Source: Eutreptiella sp. 'Long Island Sound 2002'
Lineage: Eukaryota > Euglenozoa > Euglenophyceae > Eutreptiales > Eutreptiaceae
NCBI GenBank assembly: GCA_964036045.1
Contig: OZ038381.1
Coordinates: 124,193,708 to 124,257,707 of the forward strand
Direction: 5' to 3'
DNA length: 64,000 nt
The notes below the pieces were generated by a model that worked only from the letters and a program-made list of their open reading frames with translations, did no database searches and was not told where the DNA came from. Of this stretch, positions 9,686 to 20,615 are shown in pieces (the first letter of the stretch is position 1; each line of letters opens with the position of its first letter). A program made the position numbers and the translations under genes.

Positions 9686-11270
9686 GAGGTTTGCTGAACC
9701 TCCCTCCACCAACATTATCTCCCGGGCAGCGCAGATTGTTAGCTCTCAGCACCGTCCGAGAGTCGTCTGATAGGGATGGTTGGTCTCTTGTGCCACTCGT
9801 AGGCACCAGAAATGTATTCGCCGCTCATCCCCACGTAGCTTCCTGGGGGGACTCCACGACGAGACACGGGTGGTCCTTGACGCTGCTCATAGGCGCTGGA
9901 GATGCTTCCACCACAACATATTGGGGCGCCGTGGATTCTTCAAACATGTCATATTCGGGCGCCAAGCATTCGTCAACCGCGATATAGTGGGGCGCCAGAG
10001 TTCCTTCACGAGTGTGAGATGATCCCTTGTTCCAGACATAGGTTCGGGAGGCGCAGGCGATGAGGCGAAGGAGATGGGGGAATGGTGAAGCTCCCGACTT
10101 TCCAGCACTCCTATCTCCCCCCCCTCATTGTCGCTTCCGCGGTCCAGCAACAGGAGGGACAGTTGATCAGACTCATCCTCCTCAATTGGCGCCGGGTATT
10201 CCACGACCCGGGTGAGATTGAACTCACATCCGCTGGGTTGCGCAGTAGATTTGTCGACCGGGGAGGGAAACATCCTGAATCCGCTGATGGGAGCGGGCGA
10301 AGAGTCCAATATAGCGGGATTCTGCCTGATCCCTGACAGGGCCTGCTGGATTAGAGCCGCTGCTTCTGGAGCAGGCCCCAGATGGTTGTGTGGGTCAGGG
10401 GTGGACGGGCCGACGAAACCTATCTCGGCGTCAAGTTGGTCAGCAATAAGGTTGATGGCCTCTGTGGCAAAAAAGTTCTTACTGACCTGGGGTGCTGGCA
10501 GTCCCCCCAGCAACGGAGGGGTGTCACAGTCGACCACAATTGGGAGAATTCAGGATGCCATCGTATTCTACTTGGCAGTGCGCGAGGCTGCAGCGTGTGT
10601 CTGCGCTATTCAAAGGATAGATGGCTCGATTACTGCTCCATTCTCGGTGCTAGCATCGGTTCTCGTGCCCTGGGGAGGCGATGAAGGTCCACTTGGCTCT
10701 CTCTGAGGGTGACTGTCTATTTCCTCCCAACGCCGGATGTTTGGGATGGGGGGTCCCGATTGGAACAACCAGGGATTTGGGGACCACGGGTATGTTGCCA
10801 ACTGTGGCTTGGCCCGTTTTTGCGGCCCTTGTCCGGTCAATGGAGTAAGGGCCCAGGCTGTCCTGAGGGCGGAGAGCTGGACACTCCCAGCTTTTCCTCC
10901 TGGGGAGGTGATTTTGCTCTGAATTTCGTCCCTGATTTCCAGGATCGATCTTATGCCGCGATGCCTAGTTGTACACTAGTACCCAACGGAGAGGAAATAC
11001 TTTTGCCTCTGCTACCATTAAACCGGACCAATTTGTCCAAAGCAAAGGTCGCAGTGGTCTGGGCAGCAACACAACTTGGCAAAGAAGACATAGCAATGGA
11101 TGAAGGGGTGATGGTATCCTGCAATCAGATAGGGTGCAAAGAGCCCTTGAAATATCTGATATGCACGTATGAGAAACCCACGCTAGGATCCACGAATCCT
11201 TATAAATACAAAGGATCCAAGATTCCCTTATCCATCTGACATCCTATGTTCGGAATAAAGAAATGCAATG
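9686..11270 (-). mobile_element. gypsy element A, 5' part (leader, gag start, probable 5' LTR)
   Basis: Homologous along its length to 22244-23590 of element B. It resumes at GAGGTTTGCTG exactly where 3595 broke off. Minus-strand frames at 9887-10537 (VDCDTPPLLGGLPAPQ; AAALIQQALSGIRQNP) correspond to 22557-22787 of B; they are frameshifted near 9880. Similarity between A and B ends at the same place on the outer side (11270 against 23590), suggesting the true 5' terminus, probably an LTR end, near there. A and B differ inside this part by indels, including a block of about 320 bp (10000-10320) absent from B. Confidence 0.7.
11196..11222 (-). promoter_or_regulatory. TATA-like box in putative 5' LTR of element A
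   Basis: Minus strand GTATTTATAAGG between two GGATCC-containing arms. Element B has the diverged equivalent near 23515-23535. Its position, upstream of the gag-bearing part and near the outer limit of shared sequence, suits an LTR promoter. Confidence 0.35.
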
Positions 11271-12890
11271 ATGGGGTGGCGGTGAGCTTCCGGATGAGGG
11301 ACACGGGCCAGCTCGCCGGGAAGACGCCCTTGGTGCCGCTGGGCCAAACATGTGGGGAAAGCGCGCGGCGGATCAGGCTGACGGTGCACTGGTTATATGC
11401 GGACAGGGTGTGGTACCTGGTTCTGGGACAGGTGTACCTGGAGCAGGGCAGGGCAAAAGGGGACAGGGCATGGTGTCACGGGGTAGTGGTGACCAATGGC
11501 TGGAAAGGAAGGACAGACAATAAGTGGAGCGGGGACGTATAACATCGGCCTGCACACGGTGTACTGCTACTACCTGAGGGAGGTGTTACGCATACCGGAG
11601 CCCAAGGAGGGTAGAGTGGTACTGTTTCTGGACGGGTCAGGGCTGGAGGGGCAGCCGCCCAAGGCGGGGCGGCAGCGGTACAGGTCAAGGAGGTAGGACA
11701 GGAGACGGAAGTCATCGTTGACAAGGTGGCATACGGGGCCGCATCCCATGGAGATGTGCAAACGGTGGCAGGCGTGGTCCGGAAGCTGGGGGAGGACGTG
11801 ACATAAGTGTCGATGGTGGTGGACGCAGAGGCGGAGATGGCATCCCTCAGGAGACTCGCCACCAGGCCGCTCCATGAAGCCCTGGTCCCAGGGCTGGCGT
11901 CACAGGGGTACACGATATGGCACAGGCTTGAGATGAGGAGTGTGCCGCTGGGCATACATCTGGTGAAGCAGGAGTCGCATGGAGCGGGCGCAGGGAATCA
12001 TGAGGCGGATGGAGCGGCACAAGCGGTGGACAAGGAACAGGAACCCAAGTGGAGGGTACCTGAGAGAAAAGAGGCCCTGCACATGATGCACATACCGCCA
12101 AAAATGGGGGACGAAGAGAGAGCCAGATGGGTGGTGGAGGAGGGCAGGGGCAGAAGAGAGTTGAGAGTGTAGCCGCAGCCAGTGCACATGCTGGCGCAGG
12201 TCAGAGGGGGGCCGGAGGTGGTGGCGCTGAGCAGATACTTGGAGGGCAGGGTGGGAAAGCAGTTCCACTTCCCCAACGTCCTGAGGCCGGAAACGCTGCC
12301 CAAAAGGCTGCAAACCAGGGGGCTCGTGGCAAACAAGGCTCAAGTGCGAGTGAGAGAGGAGGATAACGTGCTACAGGCATAGGGGTATGGATGTGCTGGA
12401 GGAGTACATGAGCTGCCACTGTGGTCAGGCGCTGGAAACGTACAAGCACTTCATGCAATGTGACCAGTATAAGGAGATAGACGGGCGGTTGGTATGGGAT
12501 CAGGACATCCCGTTGCTCAAGAAGGGTGAGAAACGACGAAGAGAGATGGAGAGGGAGCTAGGGGGGAAGGGCATCACAGGGGATTGTGGCACATGGTGAT
12601 GCTGAAATCACTGTGGTAGGGACTCCGGGAGCATAGGGTAGCGCCGGAAGTCATGGCACACAGGCTTTTGAGGCATACGGTAGAACATCTGCCGGAGCGC
12701 ATGACGTGCAGGGAGACGCAGTCGGAGGCGCGGGCTGAGGACATGCGAGACCCAGTCACCGAGCGAGTGGAGATGACGTTGATCAGGTACAACCAAGTGA
12801 CCACGATTGACGTGCAGCCTCAGCGAGACTGGCGACTACGGCTGTCAGAGGAAGCCGGAGATGACGAGGGAGAAGCGGGCAAATAACAAA
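11271..12890 (+). pseudogene. LINE fragment: RNase H domain and zinc knuckle
   Basis: Plus-strand remnant spread over several frames. VVLFLDGSGLEGQPP (near 11615) carries the first Asp of a type-I RNase H. VVDAEAEMASL (11815) could supply the second Asp, and ESHGAGAGNHEADGAAQA (near 11975-12020) is the signature GNxxAD end of the fold. Some 400 bp further on, SCHCGQALETYKHFMQC (12412) fits the C-x-C-x8-H-x4-C zinc-binding module found after the RT in non-LTR elements. Stops and frame changes interrupt the path. It abuts the outer end of gypsy A at about 11270. The endonuclease and RT are missing. Confidence 0.6.
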
Positions 12891-13059
12891 GGGAGCGCCT
12901 GATGGCGCGCAGGCGGAAGAGGGTGCAGCAAGTATGAGAGCTGTGGAGAAAAAGAGCCACGACGGGCTGACCACCTGGGCCGTGCCTTCCAAAACAGCTA
13001 GAGGCAGGTGGAGGAAGCAGGGGCGGTGAGAGGGCACATGCCATTACGGGGACAGAGGC
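12891..13059. other. purine-rich spacer
   Basis: G/A-rich sequence between the LINE fragment and the repeat array. No feature is recognised. Confidence 0.4.
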
Positions 13060-14230
13060 GGGGCAAGCTGCGGACTGGATCATCCGGGGCGGTCCACAGC
13101 AGAGACATGATCGGGGAGAAAGGCCCACGGGAGGACAAGATGGGTCAGCGGCGGGGGAGAACCAACAGGAGGTACCATCGAGGGAGAGACGAGCAGAGGG
13201 TTGGGGCAGAGGCAGCAGCAGAGAAACAAAAGAAAGGAGGCAGTGGCTGATCACGTCCGCCAAGAGGGGACACTTGACACTCGGGGACAGGAGCGGAATA
13301 GGCAGGAGCAAAGACGTAAACGCAGAGGGGCTACAGAGCGGGGAGCGCAGAAGTGGGCAGGGGACGAAAAGGCGGTGCGGGCGTAGTCGGCCAGCACAGA
13401 GTAAGAAGGGCCCCAGTGACAGGACAGCTGTTGGCGTCTTGCCTCAGGCTGGCAGGAGCGAGAGCAAAGGGCCACCAACCGCTCGGACTGGAACATCCGG
13501 GACACAGGGTGGTTTGAAACACCGGGCAGGAGCGTCCGGGACGGGACGGAGCAGGGAGGAGATGGCTTGCTGGACTGGAGCATCCAGGGGAAGGTGCTCT
13601 GCCCCCCCTGAGCTGGAGCATCGGGGACAGGCGGAGGGGACGAGAGAGAGGACGGCCCCCAGGACAGGAGCACCCGGGAACGGCAGGCGCCGGCCTAGTT
13701 CATCCGTGGCGGAGCAGCATACATACCAAGGGGGCCGAAGGTGAGGGGCTGAATGCAGCAGTGGAAGCAACGGCAGGAGCCGTGGGATTGGAGGATAGAG
13801 GAGAGAGGAAAGGCGGGAAGCCTCGGACAGGAGCATCTGGGACGGAGCAGAAAGTCGCGACGACGACCCCCATCTAGGGGGCTGTCCAAAGGAATGTGGA
13901 CACGGCGGTATGACCAGCACAGCGGCAGGAAGGCGGCCCACAGGGCCTGAACCGGTGCGGGGCGCGGGAGGACACCCCGGACTGGATCGTCCCGGTCGGG
14001 GAGAGAAGCAAAAAAGCCTCTTGAATCACACGCCAGGGTTGGAGGGGCAGGAGTGTGGCCGCAGGCCCAGGAGAGGGGTGTATACAAACGCAGGCAAGCA
14101 ACCGCAAACCCCCGGCAAAAGGAACCGAGCAGGGCGGCACAAGGGCAGCCCTGCGGACCCAGGAGTAGCCAGAGCACCAACCCGGGTCGTCCGGGACAGG
14201 GCGCCAAGGAGGAGCTGACTCGAGGGCCTC
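13060..14230 (+). repeat. degenerate GGACTGGAKCATCCGGG repeat array
   Basis: Repeated variants of GGACTGGATCATCCGGG, GGAACATCCGGGACA and GGAGCATCCAGGG occur at irregular spacing of about 40-90 bp. The same motif builds the array at 63390-63720, also on the plus strand. On the minus strand the units read as P-x-R-M-I-Q-S-G type peptides, but frames change between units. Confidence 0.55.
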
Positions 14231-16092
14231 AAGGGAGCAAGCCACAAGACTGGTGCATTGAAGGGGTCAAGAAGGCAAAAGGCAGCACGAGACCGTCAAG
14301 TACATGCCCAGGGGGGGAGATTAACGCAGCAGATGGTGGAAGAATGGGGCAAGGCAGTGGTACGATACGACGTGTACGGTAGCGGGGACAAAGGGGCCAG
14401 AGAAGACGGCGGGCCAGGGACCGCAGACCAAGTGCACACGCTGGGCGCGCGGGCCACAACGCAGTGCAAGCGGCGTGCGGGGCACACGTAGAGGAGGAGG
14501 ATGACCGCAAGGCTAGGGACACGATGCCAGGTGCTGCAGACCAATGTCCTACACGCCAGTACCCAAGTCCAGCTCGTTGTCAGCAGCGGCCGCCACGCTG
14601 CCGCTGCAGGTGGTGAGAGGGGTTGGGGGGCCGTGTTGGTGGGGTTGCGGGTTCACATGGCCCGTATGCAGGCGGCCCCACCCAGACCGCCCCCCTGACT
14701 GACGCGCTAGGCGTCATCTGTCATGCTGTGGTCGCCCCCGTCCCCGGAGAGTCCAGAGACAGTGCCGCCAGAGGGTGAGAAGGCCGCAGGCTGTGTGCAG
14801 GAGGGCGCGGCCACGGCAGTGACATAGGAGGGAGGGGCCAAGGGCGGACAGGAGGGGGTGAGGGGTGGGGCAGCGGCGCTGGAGGTGGCGGGAGCTAGCA
14901 GGAAGGGGGGGAAATGGCGGGAGCCCGAGGCAACGGGCCCACGGGCGGAGCTGTCGAACCCGGCGGAGAGCGACAGGCGCGTCGGTGGTCGTCGGCGGAG
15001 GAGGTGGGGAGGATGGTGGTGGCAGGCGGCCAGAGGCAGCCTGCGGCGCCCAATGTGCCGGCAGCTGTCCTGAAGTTGATCTTCCTGGCAGTGCAGAGGT
15101 AGGCAAAGGTAGGCGAGGGCAGACAGGGACGGGTTAGACAGGCAGCAGGGGCATCAGAGGGCACACAGGAGGACGAGGGCAACTGGGCAAGGGAGGAAAG
15201 GCACAGGCGGGCGCGCCAGGGGCCAAGAAGACCACAAGGCACCAGGGGGCGGCGGCAGGAAAAGGAGGGGGTCGTGGGCATCAGTGGCCGCGGCCCCAGC
15301 AGTCCTTTAGGCAGCTGCCTCGGGGATTGCTGCCACAGGTCGGCGCAATGGTGCGGGCAGAGGAGGAGAGGCAGGCGCGCTGTCAGCAGACGGCGACCTT
15401 TGAGGTGCTGACGCGCATGGAGCACCAGCGCCGTCGCCGGCAGGCTCCATCCCCGGGGCCAAAAACCATCCACCAGCTGGAGATCGAGGTGGGGAGGGGA
15501 GGGGCCGAGAACAAAGGAGAGCAGGAGGGGACGGGGGAGGGCGGCAGCGCCCAACCCAGTGGCGGACCACAGGGGGAGGAAGAACAGGCTGGACGGAGCG
15601 CAGGGGGCAGCAGGGGACACCCAGGAGGGCAGGCAACCGGGGCAGGTGAGGTGTGGCATGGGGAGGGGAACAGTGCGCCGGCGGGGCGCCACAGCCAGCG
15701 GGAGGGAGGGCAGGGAACAGGAGGCAGCAAGGAGGGCTGGCGGGAGAGAGGGGTACAGGGCATGGGGAGGAAGGCGGACAGAAGGGGCAAGTTAAACAAG
15801 GTGCACGAGGGGCGGGAGAGGGGCACGGAGGGCTGCAGGGGAAGGGTGGGCACAAGGGACAGGGGAAGGCAGGGCAGCCGGAAACGGGAGGCAAGGGGCA
15901 GGGGAAGGCAGGGCAAACAGGAGCAGGAGGTAAGGTACAAGGGAAGGTAGGTGGAGAAGGGTACATGGGGGCACCGGTGTACCAGGGGCAGGGGAGAGGT
16001 GGATGGTGGGGAGGTGTCATCCCACCTGCCATCCAAACGTTTCCCCCACCACCGTACTGTGAGTTCGTGCGGGTGTACCCCCCATCCCACCG
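14231..16092. other. G-rich low-complexity region
   Basis: Strongly G/A-biased plus strand with long open frames on both strands that I attribute to base composition. A 39-bp tandem duplication (core GGGAAGGCAGGGCA) lies at about 15861-15940. Many runs of three or more G could form quadruplexes. No domain is recognised. Confidence 0.45.
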
Positions 16093-16929
16093 ATGTACCC
16101 GAATGCGCAGCTGCCGGCATCCATAGAGCAGCACCCGCAGGCCGGCGGGGCGACGTGGGGGGCACAGGGAGGGAAGGAAGAGGAGCTCAGGCGGGCATGG
16201 GAGAGGATAGGGGTAGAAGACAGGAGGCTGCAGGAGAGGGAGGCACGGGCAATGGGGGAGGCGGCCGAAGCGGCAGGGGGGTGGGCAAGGGTACAGGGCA
16301 CCCTAGGGGGAGGAGAGGCGCAGACGGCCGAGGAAGTGCACCGAGCCTGGGTGGATATTCTGACGAGGCTGGAGAGAGTAGAGAGGGCAGAGCGGGACAG
16401 TGAGCGGCCCGGGGAAAGGGCGCAGGGGAGTTGGGGGCCGGACAGTCGCCCCACGCTGCAACCGTTCAGGCAGCCGGGTATCCCGCCAGAGGTGGAGAGG
16501 GAGGTGCAGGAGAGGACATGGAAGAGGATCAGGGGCAGGGCAGCGAGGCTGAAGAAAAGGGACAGGGAAGTGGGTGAGGGAGGAGGAGGGGGCAGCGGCC
16601 CGCGGGGGGCAGCGGGTCATCCCACACCCGAGACCCGGGACACCCCCCCGCGGATACGGAGAGACGGTTGCCCTCTGGGAAAAGGACAAGAGGGGAGGGA
16701 GCGGAGGGTAGGCATGTGCGGGGAAAGTGACGCCAAGGCGAGGAGCAGGGAGCGGTGGCGGCAACGGGGGCGCCGCATCCCGCCAGCCCCGGTCCAGAGC
16801 CAACGCCGACAGACTGGCGTTCGGAATCCCCGCTGCCGCCGCATTATGCGCGACATCCTGCGCGGAGGATGCCGGGGACGGTCAGGGGGTGGACGGCAAG
16901 GGAGGTGGCGGAGTTGGTCCGCTACCTGA
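16093..16929 (+). CDS. unknown Arg/Glu-rich coiled-coil reading frame
   Basis: A 278-codon plus-strand frame. Residues 25-105 are rich in Glu, Arg and Ala with heptad-like spacing (EEELRRAWERIGVEDRRLQE; TRLERVERAERD), suggesting a coiled coil, followed by a second basic helix (EREVQERTWKRIRGRAARLK) and a Gly/Arg-rich tail. LINE ORF1 proteins often have a coiled coil, and LINE debris lies nearby, so an ORF1 remnant is possible. The region is very GC-rich and the opposite strand is also open, so chance is a real alternative. Confidence 0.3.
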   Translation: MYPNAQLPASIEQHPQAGGATWGAQGGKEEELRRAWERIGVEDRRLQEREARAMGEAAEAAGGWARVQGTLGGGEAQTAEEVHRAWVDILTRLERVERAERDSERPGERAQGSWGPDSRPTLQPFRQPGIPPEVEREVQERTWKRIRGRAARLKKRDREVGEGGGGGSGPRGAAGHPTPETRDTPPRIRRDGCPLGKGQEGRERRVGMCGESDAKARSRERWRQRGRRIPPAPVQSQRRQTGVRNPRCRRIMRDILRGGCRGRSGGGRQGRWRSWSAT

Positions 16930-17159
16930 AGTTGGCAGGGAGCATGAGAGGGGGACAGGAGCAGCGCAGGACCCACTCGTTCGGCAACCTGATACACAAG
17001 GCGGGGAGGTTGCAGGAAAAGGGGATGGCGGAGGACAGGTGGAGGAGGATGCCGTGGGAGGCGCTTCCGGGGATGGACCTGGAGGGTCCCAAGGTAAGGG
17101 GGCGAAAGCCCAGGGTGCTGATGCTGAGGAAGCTGCAGCAGAGAGAGGGGTGGTACTGA
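16755..17159 (+). CDS. unknown reading frame, possible transposon protein
   Basis: 134 codons overlapping the end of the coiled-coil frame in another phase. The segment GWTAREVAELVRYLKLAGSM followed by HSFGNLIHKAGRLQEKGMA looks like natural helical protein, unlike its compositional neighbours. It could be the true continuation of the 16093 frame after a frameshift. No family is recognised. Confidence 0.25.
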   Translation: MAATGAPHPASPGPEPTPTDWRSESPLPPHYARHPARRMPGTVRGWTAREVAELVRYLKLAGSMRGGQEQRRTHSFGNLIHKAGRLQEKGMAEDRWRRMPWEALPGMDLEGPKVRGRKPRVLMLRKLQQREGWY

Positions 17160-18960
17160 AGAGGACAGGCGGCAATGCAATGGCGCGGCGTAAGGCGGAG
17201 GGCGAGAGGATCTCTACCGACGACAAGAGGCAGAACCCGGCCCGTGAAGGGTGCAAGGAGGACAGGAGAGCAGGCACTGGAGGGGGTTGAGGGGGACTGC
17301 GGCAAGGATCGCAGGATGAGTGTGCTCGGGATGTCGACACCGGAGGGCTGTGGTCGAGGACGGACGGAGGGGATGCAGGAGGCACGGGGTAGGCATGGCG
17401 ACGCGGCGGACCGGGAGGTCGAGGGGATAATGCCAGTAGTGGAGGATGCGCTTGGCCACAAGAGAAAAGGAGGACGGAGGGGTGGACGTCAAGTGCATGG
17501 ACCCCAGACAACAGGCCAGGCACCAGATCAACGTCCGCAACGACCGCAAAGGTGGGATATGGGATCGCCAGCTGATGCGTGCGATGCGGGCAGGCTGCAA
17601 GAAGAAGGCCAGCAGTGCCGGCCGGTCTGCATGCCAGACACTGGGGGATACAGGAGGCGTACGGAGAGACAGTGGAGGGCGTCAAGGTCCCGAGCGGGGA
17701 CCGGAGCATAAGAGGCGTCCATCAGCGCCCCAGCAGACTGGCTGCAGATGCAGAGACGAAGGAGCAATGGGGGGCCTTTCAGCCCCTTCGGCCCCGGCCC
17801 CAGTGCCGCCATGGAGGACGAGCGCACGGCGGGGACCCGACGGCTGCAAAGCCTGGCTGCAGGGGGATCGGTACCAGGACTCGGCCCTGCAGGGGTGGCG
17901 AACAGGCAGAAGAATCGGTATTCCGACACGCTGGCACCAGGATTTTAGCTGGCTACTAAGCGCGCAAAAGCCAGGGACAACGCTGGTGTTCTCAAGTCCG
18001 GGGGCCTATCTCGGTGGCGCCCCTGTAGGGCTGTCTTTTCGGGGGTGTGCGGGCTGTTATCTGACAGGCTACCAGGCGACGTGGCTCTCAGCCTGGGGTG
18101 ATGGTGCGGCAGTAGTACCGTTGGGCTTACGCGTGGCACGTGCTCCGAAGGTTAGGCCACGGCCGACCTGGGATGTGCCATGCCGTTGGTGACCATCAAC
18201 TTCAGGGAACACACAGCAAAGTTGTGCCACAGAGTGCGCAACCATGGTGACTGATCTGATTTGTACATCCAGCTGGTTACTGCGGCTAGACGCCAATGGT
18301 CAACAGTACAAAAGCCGCACTGGGGCATCAGCATGCTGGTTGAGTGCCTTCGGTGGATACCGTGGCTCCAAGGGCCAGGGCGAGGGCAGGGGCCAGGCCT
18401 GCCAGACGAAACTGCACGGCACACTCTGGGACTTGGGTCAGTCCAAGCCGTCCTCTGGCCGTGGCCAACCAGGCCTCACATCAGCCGAAGCCCGCTTCTC
18501 CCGCGGGCCCGGACCTTGTGCCTCGGAGCGGCCAAACACGCCAGGCCGCGGCTCTTTGGTGGGCCAGGACGAGAGGCCCCGCCTTTGAGTGCGGCCTGGC
18601 CGCAGTTACGGCCCGATCAGTGGTACCCATGTCTACTCGGAACAGTGTACAACACAGGGGATTCAGACTGTTACCTTCAGGCAGCGCCCCTCTATGTCTC
18701 TCAGGATTGGGACGAGGGGTGTGGGTAGTGGGTTGAGGTGAGAGGACGTGGCAGAGAGAGAGTGGCTAGGGCGGCAGGGCAGGGACACAGAGGCAGGGAG
18801 CAGGGGACACACGCCGGGCGCGCGGCGGCAAGCACGGCACGCGAGACGCAAAGAAGAATGGGCGGGCGCGGACACAGGACGCGCAAAGGAACATGCGGTG
18901 GGAGCGGCAGAGGGGGGCAAAAGACCGCAGACAGGAACGACACATCGCCCTCAGATTGAC
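17160..18960. other. decayed plus-strand coding-like region
   Basis: Between 18178 and 18735 a plus-strand frame broken by one stop reads MPLVTINFREHTAKLCHRV ... LVTAARRQWSTVQKPHWGIS and has mixed, protein-like composition. The base composition is less G-biased here than on either side. No domain is identified; I see only G-rich sequence from 17160 to 17900. Confidence 0.25.
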
Positions 18961-19338
18961 GCCATGCCAATGACCAGCATTGAGCTGTACCAGCCGCCCC
19001 GCCTGACCATCAGGGAACTCATGAAAGGGAGGCTGGCGGGGGCGGACAACGCGGGATTTACCCCAAACGGGTACCTGGGTGGGCCGCCAAAGTCGGCCTA
19101 CCAGACAGAGGATCAAGGCAGGCAGAGAGACGCGCCAGGGCGCGCGAGATACAGCCCTGGCGGAGAGAGGAGCACTGCGGCGCCCACGGGGCTGGCCAGG
19201 AGCAGGGGACGGGTGAGAGGCACTGAACGGGGGGAGGGCGGTGCGAGGAGCAGAGAGGGGGTGATGCAGGGGAGTGGCGATTGTCTGGCTTGGCCAGGGA
19301 CCGCCACGGTCGAAGCCCCACGGGGGGGAGAAGAATAG
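18961..19338 (+). CDS. unknown short reading frame
   Basis: About 125 codons beginning MPMTSIELYQPPRLTIREL and continuing MKGRLAGADNAGFTPN before turning into Arg/Gly-rich sequence typical of the surrounding composition. The first 50 residues look like real protein. Possibly the N-terminus of a broken transposon protein; no homologue is recognised. Confidence 0.25.
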   Translation, partial: AMPMTSIELYQPPRLTIRELMKGRLAGADNAGFTPNGYLGGPPKSAYQTEDQGRQRDAPGRARYSPGGERSTAAPTGLARSRGRVRGTERGEGGARSREGVMQGSGDCLAWPGTATVEAPRGGEE

Positions 19339-20615
19339 AGACGAGACCAGAGAGGAGCCGGAACAGCTGACGACGAGTGCAGGAGTGATGTGTGTGCATG
19401 CAGGATGGAGGGTACAAAAAGAGGAAAATCAAAGGACACGGCACAGACACACAGAGGGCAAGTGGGAAAGGAAGACGGTCCACAGGGTGCACACAGAAGA
19501 AGGACCAAAAAACAAAACAAGCAAACAAACAACACAGAGCGATAAGAAAACGAAAGCGGGAGTACGGATGGGAGCAACCAGTGCAAGGGGCAAAATACAG
19601 TCCTCCAGGCCCGCACCAAGGGGTTGCTGGCAGCCCAGTGGAGTATAAACACTTGTTGAAGGCGGGTCAAAAGAAAGAACTGGCCCCAATGGACAGGGAA
19701 GAAACCCAGGGCAGCGATCCGAGGATAGGAAGGGGAGAAGAAGGGAGCGGCCCCTAGAACGGTCCCTAGAAGAAGAAGGGTCGACTGGGCCCGCGCCAAG
19801 GGGTTGCAGGCGGCCAGGTGGGGAATAGCTACGTGATGAGGGACAGGAACAAGAGACGAAGGGAACACGGGCGCGGGGGCAGGGCCAGGTGAATCAAGGG
19901 GCGAGCGGGAACAGGGGATCGCAAAGCGGTCCGAGCAGCGCAGACGAGACAGGGCGGCGACAGGCGCCATGCAACATCCATGTGGGATTTGGAACCTGAT
20001 CGCCATGGAGGGGGGACCCGTGGGCCAACCATGGGGAACCCTTGCCAAGGGGAGTCGGAAAAATGCCCTGAACTCTCGAACGGCGGTGGAGTGTCCGCAG
20101 GGGTGAGGGTTTACCCTGAGGCCCCCAGATCAAAGGCCTGAGTACACGTAGGTTAACGGGTGAGCAGGACCTGGGGGCACGTAGAGAAGGTCGCCCCCTT
20201 GCCTACAGCCGCGGATGGACGACAACAAAGTACATCCGGGAGCCGACTGGGTGCTTCTGCCCGTGAGGGATGGGGAGTAATGGAATGTGGTTGAGAGCAA
20301 TGCTGCGCTGTCGGCGACGGCTAGCCACACAAAACCCGCCCGCAGGCGCCCTAAAGGCTGAGCTTGAGAGGGAAGGCCAGAGGATTCTTCGACAGGGGAC
20401 CGGAAGGCGTGCCCGTGAGGGCAGCAGCTGAAGGGAACCTACCAGTGGTCAAGCCCCAAGGGAACCTGGTACAAGTTCTCGCCCGTGGGGTGAGATGCCA
20501 GGGGAACTGATGGTGGACAGCTCCCCTTCCCGCCAGAGGCGGCCACCATATAAAACAACCAAGGGGAAGTCAGATGAGGCTGCGGACGTTGCCGCCCATA
20601 CTTACTTACTTACCC
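19339..20615. other. repeat-like spacer
   Basis: No gene seen. Two copies of a segment containing CCAAGGGGTTGC, about 180 bp apart (near 19610 and 19790), indicate a local duplication. A short (ACTT)n run lies at about 20600, next to the breakpoint with gypsy B. Confidence 0.4.

Noticed and set aside
12820-20048. Many long open frames on the minus strand (Pro/Ser/Leu-rich)
   Set aside because: The plus strand is G-rich and stop codons are rare on both strands. The peptides are low-complexity and overlap each other in all frames.
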